Shown here: positions 33,741 to 42,962 of the stretch, in pieces
Numbering within the stretch: position 1 is the stretch's first letter
How the letters are laid out: each line of letters opens with the position of its first letter
NCBI RefSeq assembly: GCF_003584165.1
Contig: NZ_QXFJ01000030.1
Location: 372,001 to 436,000 of the forward strand
From: Flagellimonas aequoris
GTDB taxonomy: Bacteria; Bacteroidota; Bacteroidia; Flavobacteriales; Flavobacteriaceae
Direction of reading: 5' to 3'
Length of the DNA stretch: 64,000 nucleotides
Notes under the pieces: generated by a model
What the model was told of the DNA's origin: nothing
Database searches by the model: none
Seen by the model: the letters and a program-made list of their open reading frames with translations, nothing else
Translations under genes and position numbers: made by a program

Positions 33741-34724
33741 ATGAAACATGTGTCCATATTGGTGCCCCAAGGCACCATCAGCGTGGTAAATGTTGCGGGA
33801 ACATACCAAATGCTGTCCTGGGTAAACGAATTTTTGGAGCAATCGGGGAGTGAACATTTGTTCGATATCCATTTGGTTGGGTTGGACGATAGGGCAGGGA
33901 CACACAAAGGTTTGTTCTCGGTTCACCATCAACTGACCATCGATGAAGTCCCAAAGACTGATTTGATCATTATTCCGGCCATCCACGAAAGCTATGCACA
34001 ATCCTTGGAAGATAACCGGCCTTTTATTCCTTGGCTCCATGATCGTTACAACGAAGGAGCGGAAATAGCCAGTCTATGTATATCTTCTTTTTTCTTGGCC
34101 TCCACGGGACTATTGGATGGAAAACCATGTTCTACCCATTGGCAGTCGGCCCCCATGTTTAGGGAACTCTTCCCGGATGTGATCCTGACTGATGAGCGTA
34201 TTGTAACCGACGCAGGGGGTATCTATACTAGCGGGGGAGCCTATGCATTCACCAATCTCATTATTTATTTGATCGAGAAGTTCGCAGGAAGGGAAGTTGC
34301 GATTTTGGCCGCCAAAGGTTTCATGATCGATATTGATCGTAACAGTCAATCCCCGTTCATGATTTTTAAGGGGCAAAAGGAGCATCAGGATGAATCCGTT
34401 CTAAAGGCCCAGGAATTGATCGAGCAAAACTACACGGACAAAATATCGGTGGAGGAGTTGAGCAACGCAGTGGCCCTGAACCGTAGGACTTTTGAACGTA
34501 GATTTAAAAAGGCTACTTCCAATACGGTGTTGGAATATCATCAACGAGTAAAGATAGAAGCGGCCAAAAAGGAATTTGAAAAAGGACGAAAGACGGTGAA
34601 CGAAGTTATGTTCGATGCCGGTTATTCCGATCCCAAGGCCTTTAGGGAGGTCTTTAAAAAGTATACCGAAATGACGCCTTTTGATTACATGGTGAAATAC
34701 AAGAGGGATGCCTATGGAGCATAA
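33741..34724 (+). CDS. GlxA-type AraC regulator with DJ-1/PfpI domain
   Basis: 327 residues. Residues 1-190 are a DJ-1/PfpI amidotransferase-like sensor domain (HVSILVPQGTISVVNVAG; the elbow IASLCISSFFLASTGLLDG with Cys at the usual nucleophile place). Residues about 220-320 form an AraC domain (ISVEELSNAVALNRRTFERR; VNEVMFDAGYSDPKAFREVF; YTEMTPFDY). Possibly controls the divergent VOC operon. Followed by a terminator. Confidence 0.94.
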   Translation: MKHVSILVPQGTISVVNVAGTYQMLSWVNEFLEQSGSEHLFDIHLVGLDDRAGTHKGLFSVHHQLTIDEVPKTDLIIIPAIHESYAQSLEDNRPFIPWLHDRYNEGAEIASLCISSFFLASTGLLDGKPCSTHWQSAPMFRELFPDVILTDERIVTDAGGIYTSGGAYAFTNLIIYLIEKFAGREVAILAAKGFMIDIDRNSQSPFMIFKGQKEHQDESVLKAQELIEQNYTDKISVEELSNAVALNRRTFERRFKKATSNTVLEYHQRVKIEAAKKEFEKGRKTVNEVMFDAGYSDPKAFREVFKKYTEMTPFDYMVKYKRDAYGA

Positions 34725-34756
34725 TCAGGTAAGTGTGTGGTGCCATCTCAGAAAAG

Positions 34757-34785
34757 CAAAGCCCCTAATTTAGGGGCTTCATTAT
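34757..34785. terminator. terminator between GlxA-type gene and efflux operon
   Basis: AAGCCCCTAA / TTAGGGGCTT stem, with A-rich and T-rich sides; may serve both convergent units. Confidence 0.8.
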
Positions 34786-34800
34786 TTTATAGCTTTTGTA

Positions 34801-36378
34801 CTAATGGGCAGCTGAAGCGGCCTTTAAATTGCCAGCGCCTTTCTTGATAAGTAAAACGAAGGGTATACAGAGAAGGAATAGCACACCGAGCCCAATAAAG
34901 ATATCCATGTAAGAAAGTACCGTGGCCTGCTTGCCCACCGAAAGTTCAAGCATTTGGTAGGCCTTGTCCAGGGCTTCGTTGGCAGCAAATCCCTTGCTGA
35001 TGAACATTTGTTGCAGGGCATGCACGCGTTGCTGCACCTGGGTGTCGATAGCACTGAGGTTGGGAATCAAATCTACACGGTGTTGCTGATGGAACCGTGC
35101 AATCATGGTGGTAATGATGGCAATTCCGAAAGATCCTCCCAATTGTCGTGTCATTCCTGTAAAAGCGGCACCGTCACCAATATCTTTTCCCATGAGTGTG
35201 GATAGCGATAAGGTAGTAATGGGCACGAACAACAAACCTAACCCGATACCACGGGCTACCAAGGGCCAAAAGAAATGTTCAACACCTGTGTCCGGCGTCA
35301 TCACCAAATACATCCATAAACTGTACACAAAGAAGATGGCAAAACCAGCGGTCACCATATATTTCTGAGGTACCCCAGCCTGTATGGCCCTTCCGATTAT
35401 GGGCATCATCAATCCTGTGGTGATGGAACTTGGAATCAGCAGTAACCCGGCATCCGTTGCGGTAAAGCCGAGTACCGATTGCGTGTAGATTGGGATGATA
35501 AAAGTGGACCCGTACAGACCAAATCCTAGAATGAAAGTCATGATGGTACCAATACGCAGGTTGCTGTCTTTCAATACACCGAGATTTACAATGGGGTGTT
35601 CGTAGGTCAGCTCCCTCCAGATAAACAGGATAAAGCCAAATACCGAGACCGCACTTAAAGTAGTGATGAGTGAATCGGCAAACCAGTCATCCTGTTGGCC
35701 ATGTTCCAACACAAATTGCAAAGAACCAATAAAAACCGTCAGCAAAAAGATACCGATCCAATCCACTTGATTGGCTTTGAGCTTGTCGCCATATTTGGGA
35801 CTTTTCACGAACATCACCGTCAAAAAGGCAGCTATGATCCCAATGGGAATGTTGATGTAAAAGATGTAGGGCCATGAGAAATTGTCCACAATGTATCCTC
35901 CCAATGGAGGCCCCAAAGTGGGTCCCACGATCACGCCCATACCGTAAATAGCCTGGGCCATTCCACGTTTGGCCATGGGATAACTTTCGGTAATGATGGT
36001 TTGTGCCGTTACCAACAAGGCACCACCACCTAAACCTTGTATAAACCTGAAGGCAACTAATTCCCAAATATTATCGGCATTTCCACATAAAAAGGAAGCC
36101 ACGGTAAAGATGATAATGGAAGTGGCAAAATACCTTTGTCGGCCAAATTGCTTGGACAACCAACTGGTCATGGGGATAATGATCACGTTGGCAATGGCGT
36201 AGGCAGTGATTACCCAGGCCACATCCGTTAGTGTGGCCCCCAAGCTACCTTTCATGTCGTTGAGCGCCACGTTTACGATGGTGGTGTCCACAATTTCCAA
36301 CAAGGCACATAAAATGGCCGTGATGGTAATGATGACCCTCCTAAAACCGTATTCTACTAAACTATCTTGGTCGCTCAT
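34801..36378 (-). CDS. DHA2-family multidrug efflux MFS permease (EmrB-like)
   Basis: 525 residues with 14 predicted membrane helices, proton-coupled drug export from the inner membrane. Signatures: the motif C-like GMGVIVGPTLGPPLGGYIVD in helix 5, DTTIVNVALNDMKGSLGAT in helix 1 (motif D1) and WLSKQFGRQRYF (motif A). Works with the HlyD-type adaptor and TolC-type channel encoded just upstream, all on one transcript from the TetR gene. Drug range cannot be predicted. Confidence 0.95.
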   Translation of the reverse strand: MSDQDSLVEYGFRRVIITITAILCALLEIVDTTIVNVALNDMKGSLGATLTDVAWVITAYAIANVIIIPMTSWLSKQFGRQRYFATSIIIFTVASFLCGNADNIWELVAFRFIQGLGGGALLVTAQTIITESYPMAKRGMAQAIYGMGVIVGPTLGPPLGGYIVDNFSWPYIFYINIPIGIIAAFLTVMFVKSPKYGDKLKANQVDWIGIFLLTVFIGSLQFVLEHGQQDDWFADSLITTLSAVSVFGFILFIWRELTYEHPIVNLGVLKDSNLRIGTIMTFILGFGLYGSTFIIPIYTQSVLGFTATDAGLLLIPSSITTGLMMPIIGRAIQAGVPQKYMVTAGFAIFFVYSLWMYLVMTPDTGVEHFFWPLVARGIGLGLLFVPITTLSLSTLMGKDIGDGAAFTGMTRQLGGSFGIAIITTMIARFHQQHRVDLIPNLSAIDTQVQQRVHALQQMFISKGFAANEALDKAYQMLELSVGKQATVLSYMDIFIGLGVLFLLCIPFVLLIKKGAGNLKAASAAH

Positions 36379-36382
36379 GCGA

Positions 36383-37477
36383 TTACTTTAAATGCACATC
36401 TACTTCAACGTTCATCCCTGCGCGTAGTTTGTGCAAGGCCTGTGCGTCGTTGTTATCTGTAAAATCAATTTTTACGGGAAGACGTTGAATGGTCTTCACA
36501 AAGTTTCCAGTGGCATTGTCCGGCGGCAATAGTGAAAAACGTGCACCAGTGGCAGGGGAGAAAGTGGTAACGATTCCTTCAAAGGACTCACTGGGGTAGG
36601 CATCTGCCTTAATGGTCACTTTTTGCCCCGGTTGCATTTTGGACAATTGGGTCTCCTTAAAATTGGCAACCACCCAAGTTTCATCCGTATTGACGATGTA
36701 GAACAACGATTGGCCGGGCTGGACAAATTGCCCCTCCTGAAGATCCACATTGGAGAGCTGGCCGTCAATGGCAGCCGTTACAATGGTATAGTCCACATTA
36801 AGTTGTGCAGCGTCCAATTTAGCCTGTGCGCTTTGTACGTTGGCTTCGGCAACCGAAACTTGTTTCTTTGAAATTTCCGTCTGCGAAGTGGCCGCATTCC
36901 GTTGGCTAGTGGTGGCTTGTTTCTGATTTTCCAACGCGCGCAAATTGTTTTCAGCTTCCTGTTTGGCGGCAAGGGCCTGTTCGTATTGCTGTGTGGTGAT
37001 GGAATGGTTGGCGTACAGGTTCTCGTAACGTTTAAAGTCGTTTTCGGCTCTCCATAATTTGGTTTTGGCGCTTTCAAGGGTTTGGGTGGCCGAACCTACC
37101 TGGGCAGAAACCGCGGCTGCATTGGCTTGGTAAGAACCGATACTGGCCTGTGAAACGACCAATCCACTTTCGGCAGCGGCCAGTTGTGCTTTGGCCTGTT
37201 CCAATTCTACCAAATAGTCACGGTTGTCGATGATGAAAAGTGTATCTCCCTTTTTAACGATTTGATTATCCTTTACATTGACCATGCTCACGTAGCCGCC
37301 AACATGGGGAATCACGGGGCTCATATGGGCCTCCACTTGGGCATCGTCCGTATCCTCATGGGCCAAGGAATGGACAAATTTGTATACGCCGTACGTGCCA
37401 CCCATCAAAATAAGGGCAGTGGTGATCACGACAAATCTTTTATTGGTTTTTTTCTTGGGTTCCATTTTATCTGACAT
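36383..37477 (-). CDS. HlyD-family efflux adaptor (EmrA-like)
   Basis: 364 residues: one membrane segment (FVVITTALILMGGTYGVYKF), lipoyl half-motif with GGYVSMVNVKDNQIVKKGDTL, a long Ala/Gln-rich coiled coil (about 95-215), second lipoyl half and beta barrel (WVVANFKETQLSKMQPGQKV is the EmrA hallmark). Bridges the MFS pump and TolC-type channel. 4 bases separate it from both neighbours. Confidence 0.95.
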   Translation of the reverse strand: MSDKMEPKKKTNKRFVVITTALILMGGTYGVYKFVHSLAHEDTDDAQVEAHMSPVIPHVGGYVSMVNVKDNQIVKKGDTLFIIDNRDYLVELEQAKAQLAAAESGLVVSQASIGSYQANAAAVSAQVGSATQTLESAKTKLWRAENDFKRYENLYANHSITTQQYEQALAAKQEAENNLRALENQKQATTSQRNAATSQTEISKKQVSVAEANVQSAQAKLDAAQLNVDYTIVTAAIDGQLSNVDLQEGQFVQPGQSLFYIVNTDETWVVANFKETQLSKMQPGQKVTIKADAYPSESFEGIVTTFSPATGARFSLLPPDNATGNFVKTIQRLPVKIDFTDNNDAQALHKLRAGMNVEVDVHLK

Positions 37478-37481
37478 GGGA

Positions 37482-38798
37482 TTAGTTTTGTAATGTGTTC
37501 GTTAATTGTCCTTTTGCCGTTAACAACTCATAATAACTTTGGGTGATGTTGGCTTCGGCATATGCCAATTGGATGCGGGCCTGCAATTGCTGCACATCGG
37601 CGTCCAATAGGTCGTTGGTGTCGGCAAGACCATTATCATATTTATCCTTTACAATTCGGTAGTTTTCTTCGGCCTGCTCTTCGGATTTTAGGTACATGTT
37701 ATGGGTTTTTAGCGCCAGTTCGTATTCCTGGTTGGCATTCTCCACCTGAACCTTGACTTTATCCGTAAAGGCATCTAGATTATAGCGAAGTTCCTCGGCT
37801 TTGTACTTTGCCAATTTGATATCGCTTTTGGCTTTAAACAGGTCCGAAAGATTATATGATACTCCCACGCCAACATTCATGGCATTGGTCACTGTGATGG
37901 CATTTTGAAGGTCCAGGGCTATGTATCCGCCGGATAGGGACAACGAGGGGTAGTATTTGCTTTGGGCCACTTTTACCTGGTCATCTGCGGCTTCTTTTTG
38001 ATACTTTAACGCCTCTAGATCAAAACGGTCGGTCCCAATTGAAACAGTGGGGGAACTTACCAGCCCAAACTCGGTGGTTGCTGTTTCAATGTTCGTTTCT
38101 TCCGGCAATTTTAATAAAGTGGCCAGTTCGTAATTTAAGATACTGGCATTCTTTTTGGCTTCCTCCAAGGATACTTCCACATTGCTTTCCTGCAGTTGTG
38201 CCTTCAGGAGGTCGTTTCGAGCTAAAAGCCCATTTTGTTCCATAGCGGAAAAATCCTTGACTCGTTGTTGGGCACTTTTCAGGTTTTCCTCGATAAGGGT
38301 CACCGCTTGTCGCGATTTGTACAGGTTGATGTATTTCTGGATCACATTCAACGCAATGGTCTCATTATCGTTCTTGGCATTGAATGAGGCCGCTTGGTAC
38401 AAATGCTCGGACGATTTAACGGTGTTCTTCAGCTTAAACCCAGAAAACAAGGGCATACTAGCACTCGCCTGTCCCAACAAAAGTTGGTTGACCTTGGGGG
38501 AAGAACCACTGTCTCCCTCGCCATCACTGGAACCTGTGGCCAATTTTAGGTTGACATCGGCATTGGTCAGGTACATATACTGCCCGGATAGTTTCAAGTC
38601 GGGATATTGCAGGTTTTTGGTAACGTTCAATTCGCTTTCGGCGACATTCAGCCTAGCTTCCGACGCCTTGGCCCCATCACTGTTTTGCAATGCCAGTTCC
38701 ACGGCTTCTTGCAAGGTGAGTTGTTGGGTGTTTTGGGCTTGTGCATACACTATCGACATGAAGCACAATAGCACAAGGAGGGATACTTTATTTTTCAT
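37482..38798 (-). CDS. TolC-family outer membrane efflux channel
   Basis: 438 residues with a signal peptide (MKNKVSLLVLLCFMSIVYAQ) and two OEP repeats (LTLQEAVELALQNSDGAKAS; FDLEALKYQKEAADDQVKVA). Long amphipathic helices alternate with short strands as in the TolC trimer. Overlaps the tetR stop by 11 bases, so tetR-tolC-hlyD-MFS form one operon. Confidence 0.94.
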   Translation of the reverse strand: MKNKVSLLVLLCFMSIVYAQAQNTQQLTLQEAVELALQNSDGAKASEARLNVAESELNVTKNLQYPDLKLSGQYMYLTNADVNLKLATGSSDGEGDSGSSPKVNQLLLGQASASMPLFSGFKLKNTVKSSEHLYQAASFNAKNDNETIALNVIQKYINLYKSRQAVTLIEENLKSAQQRVKDFSAMEQNGLLARNDLLKAQLQESNVEVSLEEAKKNASILNYELATLLKLPEETNIETATTEFGLVSSPTVSIGTDRFDLEALKYQKEAADDQVKVAQSKYYPSLSLSGGYIALDLQNAITVTNAMNVGVGVSYNLSDLFKAKSDIKLAKYKAEELRYNLDAFTDKVKVQVENANQEYELALKTHNMYLKSEEQAEENYRIVKDKYDNGLADTNDLLDADVQQLQARIQLAYAEANITQSYYELLTAKGQLTNTLQN

Positions 38799-39408
38799 TT
38801 AGCAGCAATGATTTTATGGTTTGTTGAATGTGCTGGGTGAGGGAGGTGAGCATGTAGTTTTCAAAAGCCTCATCAGAATCCAACTCAAGGAGTTTTTTAT
38901 AAAAGGGTTTGTTGTTGTAGACCTGAAAGTAGGTTCCAATGACCGTGGCCCCTAAAAGTTTGGTATGGACATCAGTCTTGAATACGCCTTTGTTCTGTCC
39001 ATCTTTCACGAAAGCCTCGATTATGCCAAGGCTATCCCGTTTTTGTTCCACATAGGCATCAAAGTCGATTTGTCTACAAGTGTTCGTGTACTCGTAATTG
39101 ATGATTTTATGCGTGCGACGGTTTCGGTGGATGCGGTTGACCATCAAGGAAACCAGTGCGTCCAGCTTTTCGACATGGGGCAGATTCTGGACCATTACGG
39201 TTTCCAGTTCCATTTTGAAGTCTGCTACGCGATACAACAAAAGGGCCTCGAGCAACTTTTCCTTGGAGCCAAAATAATAGGAGATCATGGCCACGTTTAC
39301 GTCTGCCTCCTTGGCAATATGCCGAACCGAGGTGCCATCAAAACCTATTTCGGCAAAGAGCTTTTCGGCCACTTTTAGGATTTGAATCTGTTTCTCATTA
39401 AAGTCCAT
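38788..39408 (-). CDS. TetR-family repressor of the efflux operon
   Basis: 206 residues. N-terminal helix-turn-helix: QILKVAEKLFAEIGFDGTSV then RHIAKEADVNVAMISYYFGS. The C-terminal ligand pocket is variable. First gene of the operon and autoregulation is likely, because two near-identical palindromes lie 35-65 bases upstream. Ligands are probably substrates of the pump (family knowledge). Confidence 0.93.
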   Translation of the reverse strand: MDFNEKQIQILKVAEKLFAEIGFDGTSVRHIAKEADVNVAMISYYFGSKEKLLEALLLYRVADFKMELETVMVQNLPHVEKLDALVSLMVNRIHRNRRTHKIINYEYTNTCRQIDFDAYVEQKRDSLGIIEAFVKDGQNKGVFKTDVHTKLLGATVIGTYFQVYNNKPFYKKLLELDSDEAFENYMLTSLTQHIQQTIKSLLLNEK

Positions 39409-39442
39409 AAGTAATGGTCTAAGCTTAAAAACGGGACAAAAC

Positions 39443-39473
39443 TAAACAATTGTTTAAATTAAACGTTTGTTTA
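39443..39473 (-). promoter_or_regulatory. tandem TetR operators
   Basis: Two 14-base palindromes, TAAACAATTGTTTA (39443-39456, perfect) and TAAACGTTTGTTTA (39460-39473, near perfect), centres 17 bases apart. Both match TAAAC-N4-GTTTA, typical size and spacing for paired TetR dimers. Confidence 0.7.
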
Positions 39474-39805
39474 AATTTAAAAACTTTAAAAGTTTAACAC
39501 TACAGCGTTGTAGTATTAAGAGGGAATAGGGGAATTTGAACTGTAAATGTGGGGGAGGATGGGATGTGTATTAATTGAGATAATGAACAAGGCTGTAGGA
39601 TTTTTGCCCAAGCAGCTTCAATGGATAGGGCAAAGGACAAACAGTTTACCATTACTTCAAGAACTTACATGCTCAAGCAGTCAGCGGTTTCGTAAATGAA
39701 CAGTAGCAAATTGTATCCGCTTACTTGTGCCACCAAACATAAATCTGGCAAAAAGCAGAAACTTTCGTTTTGGCACATTCTCTGCGGGAATGGTTGCAAT
39801 AGTTT
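39474..39805. other. intergenic stretch at the accessory-block border
   Basis: No supported gene. Holds AAACTTTAAAAGTTT and a near-palindrome ACTACAGCGTTGTAGT (39499-39514) behind the tetR promoter. The rest (39520-39805) is AT-rich sequence without recognisable structure, following the truncated flavodoxin-fold gene. Confidence 0.5.
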
Positions 39806-40240
39806 TTACATCTGTCCGATCCTTTGGTAGATTTCCTTTTTGGAATTCTCAAATATTTCCCCACCAAACTCTTCATTGTCCAATGAGATTATGGAAACGT
39901 CCTTTATTCCCATGATCCCGAAAACGAATTTCAAGTAGGTCGTTTGGAAATTCATATGTTCGTTTTTTTCGTTTTCTCCATAACCCGTGTCACCACGACT
40001 TGACAGAATGAACATTTTTTTATTTTCAAGGATTCCAACATAATCTCCATCTGGCTTGCCCGAACGGAATTTCCAAGTTTCGTTTATTCTCATAAGTTGG
40101 TCAATGTATGATTTTAGTCCGCTCGGAATTGACCAATTGTACATTGGTGTCCCCAAAACATAAATATTATGTTCCTTGAACTCTTTGACCAATTCATTGC
40201 TAAACGCGACACCCGATTGGTTTTCTTTTGGTATAGGCAA
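39806..40240 (-). pseudogene. 5'-truncated flavodoxin-fold NAD(P)H oxidoreductase (azoreductase type)
   Basis: Encodes the C-terminal 140 residues of an AcpD/azoreductase-like FMN enzyme: IYVLGTPMYNWSIPSGLKSY is the hallmark flavin-site segment, then FILSSRGDTGYG and a C-terminal NEEFGGEIFENSKKEI. The normal first 60 residues, including the FMN phosphate-binding beta-alpha unit, are missing. Upstream in frame there is a TGA after about eight codons and only a TTG could start. The break coincides with the outer end of the first attC-like palindrome, so truncation by recombination is likely. Probably inactive. Confidence 0.75.
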
Positions 40241-40254
40241 AGGAGGCGATTTTG

Positions 40255-40354
40255 TGCTTCAAACGTATTAGGCCGTAATGATTTTGAAGTGGGCTACGAC
40301 CCTTTGTTTGACCACTGCGCCTATTTCTATAAAAATGGTTATATGCTGTTCTTG
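40255..40354 (-). repeat. attC-like site 1 (degenerate)
   Basis: On the minus strand it starts AACAGCATATAACC, overlapping the serine-hydrolase stop codon, and ends TAATACGTTTGAAGC. The weakest of the set; pairing between the ends is partial. Confidence 0.4.
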
Positions 40355-41379
40355 TTCTTTAATATTTTGACAATTCGGCTATAAATGATCTCCGCTAAAT
40401 TCCAGTCATACCCATCAAAATTAGTGGTATTATCGAATTGGATAACAACCATGTCCGTGTCCTTGTGGTATTTTGCAATGCTCTGGTAGCCGGGGAGTAG
40501 CCCTGTATGTTCATAAACATAAATTGAAGAATAAATGTCCCGTTCCCCTTCATTAAACACCGAACCATCGTTTAACGCCCGCAAGAATATACCCACATCT
40601 TCTGCGGTAGCCAACATTAAGCCTGTGTTTTCATACTTGAAATCGGTTTCAAGACCAACATAATAACCACTCATTACATCGTCCATGTTCACTTCATTAA
40701 GTGAACCGAAAGTGTGTTTCAGCCCAAGTGGGATCAATATTTTCTCCTTGATATATTGCTGGTGTGGATAGCCCAATGTTTTATCGATAAGGTCCTCTAT
40801 CAACATATAATTGGTATTTGAATAACCATAATCTTCACCTGGTTCAAAGACGGCAGGCAGATCCAGGGCGTATTCAAGCGTTTCTTGTCTGTTTTTGGGA
40901 GGTTTTGTCCAATAATCAGGATGGTCTACAAAATTGGGAATGCCACTCTTGTGCTGTACCATCATTCTCAAGGTTATCTTGTCTGAATTTTCAATTCTTC
41001 CCGCAAGTTCCGGAAAGTATTCGGCAAGTGTTTTATCCAATGACAAACGTCCTTCTTTAACCAATTTTGTGGTAGCAACAGCGATATACAGCTTTGTGAT
41101 ACTTGCAATTTTGAACAGGGCTTGCGGGTAGGCAGGTATTTTCTTTTTTCGGTCATGCCAGCCTGCGGCATAAAACTCGGGTGGTTTTCCCGCTTCGTCC
41201 ACATAAACGATCATCCCATCAAATCCATAATCAACTCCTTCATTGAGCTGCTCTTGGACCGTATCCGGCAACGGCATTATCCATGCTCTTACCAAAATCC
41301 ATGGGACGAAATATAAGGAGCTTATGCTTGCCATAATAAATATGATCCTAAGTATTCGTTTTGTCTGTTTCATTTTCAT
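40339..41379 (-). CDS. serine hydrolase, class C beta-lactamase fold
   Basis: 346 residues with an N-terminal membrane or signal segment (ILRIIFIMASISSLYFVPWI). Nucleophile motif SITK (FKIASITKLYIAVA), YSN in DYGYSNTNY and the domain end HTGLLPGYQS. Extracytoplasmic D,D-peptidase or esterase-like activity is expected; the substrate is unknown. The last codons (NSI, stop) are formed by the attC-like palindrome. Cassette gene without own visible promoter. Confidence 0.9.
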   Translation of the reverse strand: MKMKQTKRILRIIFIMASISSLYFVPWILVRAWIMPLPDTVQEQLNEGVDYGFDGMIVYVDEAGKPPEFYAAGWHDRKKKIPAYPQALFKIASITKLYIAVATTKLVKEGRLSLDKTLAEYFPELAGRIENSDKITLRMMVQHKSGIPNFVDHPDYWTKPPKNRQETLEYALDLPAVFEPGEDYGYSNTNYMLIEDLIDKTLGYPHQQYIKEKILIPLGLKHTFGSLNEVNMDDVMSGYYVGLETDFKYENTGLMLATAEDVGIFLRALNDGSVFNEGERDIYSSIYVYEHTGLLPGYQSIAKYHKDTDMVVIQFDNTTNFDGYDWNLAEIIYSRIVKILKNKNSI

Positions 41380-41421
41380 AATGTCATTCTAATTATGTAC
41401 GATACGCACTATCAAAATTGT

Positions 41422-41476
41422 GCATAACGTTCTAGTGTAAACGGCAATTTTAATGCTGTTTATACATTGTTGGCGG
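41422..41476 (-). repeat. attC-like site 2
   Basis: 55 bases starting 6 bases after the GumN/TraB stop: minus-strand CCGCCAACAATGTATAAAC ... GTTTACACTAGAACGTTATGC. Arms GTATAAAC/GTTTACAC pair; ends carry the YAACAAT and CGTTATGC cores. Confidence 0.65.
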
Positions 41477-41481
41477 TAGTT

Positions 41482-42366
41482 TTATTTTACTTCTTCTATT
41501 GGAGTAATGGTATATCCTAGCTTCTCTAATTGGTTTATTAATCCGCATTCATACATTAAATGACTTAATCCAACAGCAATAAAGCAGTTATTTGATTCCA
41601 GTTTTTCCCTAATAACACTCATCCATCTATTGTTTCTGTCGGTCAACATAAGAGAGTTTCTGCAGGGCTCATTGTTTTTCAAGTCTATTTCCATATTGGA
41701 ATACCAATCAATTTCTTCGCAGTAATTTGAATTTCCGGTACTAATTTTATCAATAATATTGGCAAGTCTCCTTTTATGGTTTCTTGGTGGCATTTCCTCA
41801 ACATCCTTATTAATTAGCACTATTTGCTCTTCGATTGTTTCAAGCCCATAGAGTTCTATATGTTGTTCAGTTGCCCTGGAGCCTATATAGTCATCCAATG
41901 AAAGAGAGGTATCGCTGACGCCTTTGTTTAAGCATACCTGTTGTTTGAAATGTCTGTTTAGAAAAACATACATCTCGGTTGGCGACATCTTGTTGTAATC
42001 AGTAGGACTTGTAGCGAAAAGGTTTTTAATGAAACCCAGGTCATTTTTGCTTAAATATTTGCTCCAATTGGTTTTTGTTGTCCTTTGATTAATAATATCC
42101 TGAGCAGTTCTTCCTGGAATGTCCAGGTTTTCTTTTATCAATAGATCGCAGGACTCCAAAGCTTCGTTAGCGTTAGCCAGGGAGTCAAAAAATGATTTCC
42201 CAAAAGCGTGATGGGTTCCGAAAAGGAATGATGTCTTATTGGAGTTCTGGCCAGTTATTTTGAATAGGACTGTTTTAACTCTTTGATTATCACTCCCATT
42301 TTGACCTATTAGATAAGTTGAGGCCAATACTATAAATAGTACTACAATGATTTTTCTGGTTGTCAT
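41482..42366 (-). CDS. TraB/GumN-family exported protein
   Basis: 294 residues with a signal peptide (MTTRKIIVVLFIVLASTYLIGQ). TraB/GumN motifs: the first strand SFLFGTHHAFG with the GxxH pair, the middle RNNRWMSVIREKLE and the closing CFIAVGLSHLMYECGL. The family is a divergent Tiki/EreA-like metalloprotease fold of unclear function in bacteria. ATG 42366 is chosen because the alternative TTG lies inside the attC-like end of site 3. Cassette gene. Confidence 0.9.
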   Translation of the reverse strand: MTTRKIIVVLFIVLASTYLIGQNGSDNQRVKTVLFKITGQNSNKTSFLFGTHHAFGKSFFDSLANANEALESCDLLIKENLDIPGRTAQDIINQRTTKTNWSKYLSKNDLGFIKNLFATSPTDYNKMSPTEMYVFLNRHFKQQVCLNKGVSDTSLSLDDYIGSRATEQHIELYGLETIEEQIVLINKDVEEMPPRNHKRRLANIIDKISTGNSNYCEEIDWYSNMEIDLKNNEPCRNSLMLTDRNNRWMSVIREKLESNNCFIAVGLSHLMYECGLINQLEKLGYTITPIEEVK

Positions 42367-42379
42367 TTTTTTAATTACA

Positions 42380-42480
42380 GCCAACGGTCTCGGCTATGAT
42401 TCCTCTTAGAAATCAGCCGTTGATTAATACTTTTATTTTGGTGTGGCACAAATCCACAATGAATTATGGGCAGTGTTGTA
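42380..42480 (-). repeat. attC-like site 3
   Basis: 101 bases beginning 7 bases past the stop of the 127-residue gene: minus-strand TACAACACTGCCCATAATTC ... GAATCATAGCCGAGACCGTTGGC. The two ends are complementary over about 20 bases with mismatches; it ends 13 bases before the GumN start codon. Confidence 0.65.
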
Positions 42481-42487
42481 AATCGTT

Positions 42488-42871
42488 TTATTTTTCGACA
42501 ACGAACTTCCTGACCATTTTCAAATCCATATCCGCTACTTTAGATTCCATAATGTAAAAGTCCTGTCCGGTTTCAATTATTTCGGAAATTAGAGTGAATT
42601 CCCCAATTGGAAAATTATTGGGGTTTTCAAGTATATCTTTTAAAGTGAGTTCAAGAGTACAATTATCGACCCATTTAACGTTTAATTCCACTTTCACTCC
42701 AAGGTCAGGCACATACTCAATTTGGGTTAAATCATTTCTTGAAATGTAATTTATTCCTGTTTTGGGGTCTTCCATGGTGAAAGACCCAGTTTTGAATTTA
42801 TCACAATCCAAGTTCTGACCTGCTACCGAAATGTAGCCCGCGAGAAATACAGATAAGAAAATATATTTCAT
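42488..42871 (-). CDS. small exported hypothetical protein
   Basis: 127 residues with a signal peptide (MKYIFLSVFLAGYISVAGQ). The mature domain NLDCDKFKTGSFTMEDPKTG ... YISRNDLTQIEY ... LNVKWVDNCTLELTLKDIL is a small beta-rich periplasmic module with two conserved-looking Cys; such short proteins recur in flavobacterial cassette-like loci. Function unknown. Confidence 0.8.
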   Translation of the reverse strand: MKYIFLSVFLAGYISVAGQNLDCDKFKTGSFTMEDPKTGINYISRNDLTQIEYVPDLGVKVELNVKWVDNCTLELTLKDILENPNNFPIGEFTLISEIIETGQDFYIMESKVADMDLKMVRKFVVEK

Positions 42872-42885
42872 TTTAATGGTTTACA

Positions 42886-42950
42886 GCGACCCGAATAACC
42901 GTCAGTCATGGGTTAAATTAGCGATTAATTGCGGTTATACATTGTTGTAC
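42886..42950 (-). repeat. attC-like site 4
   Basis: 65 bases, minus-strand TACAACAATGTATAACCGC ... CATGACTGACGGTTATTCGG. The arms ATAACCG/CGGTTAT are a perfect match; the YAACAAT core is intact. It lies 12 bases after the DUF6090 stop codon. Confidence 0.65.
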
Positions 42951-42962
42951 TTTCGTTATTTG

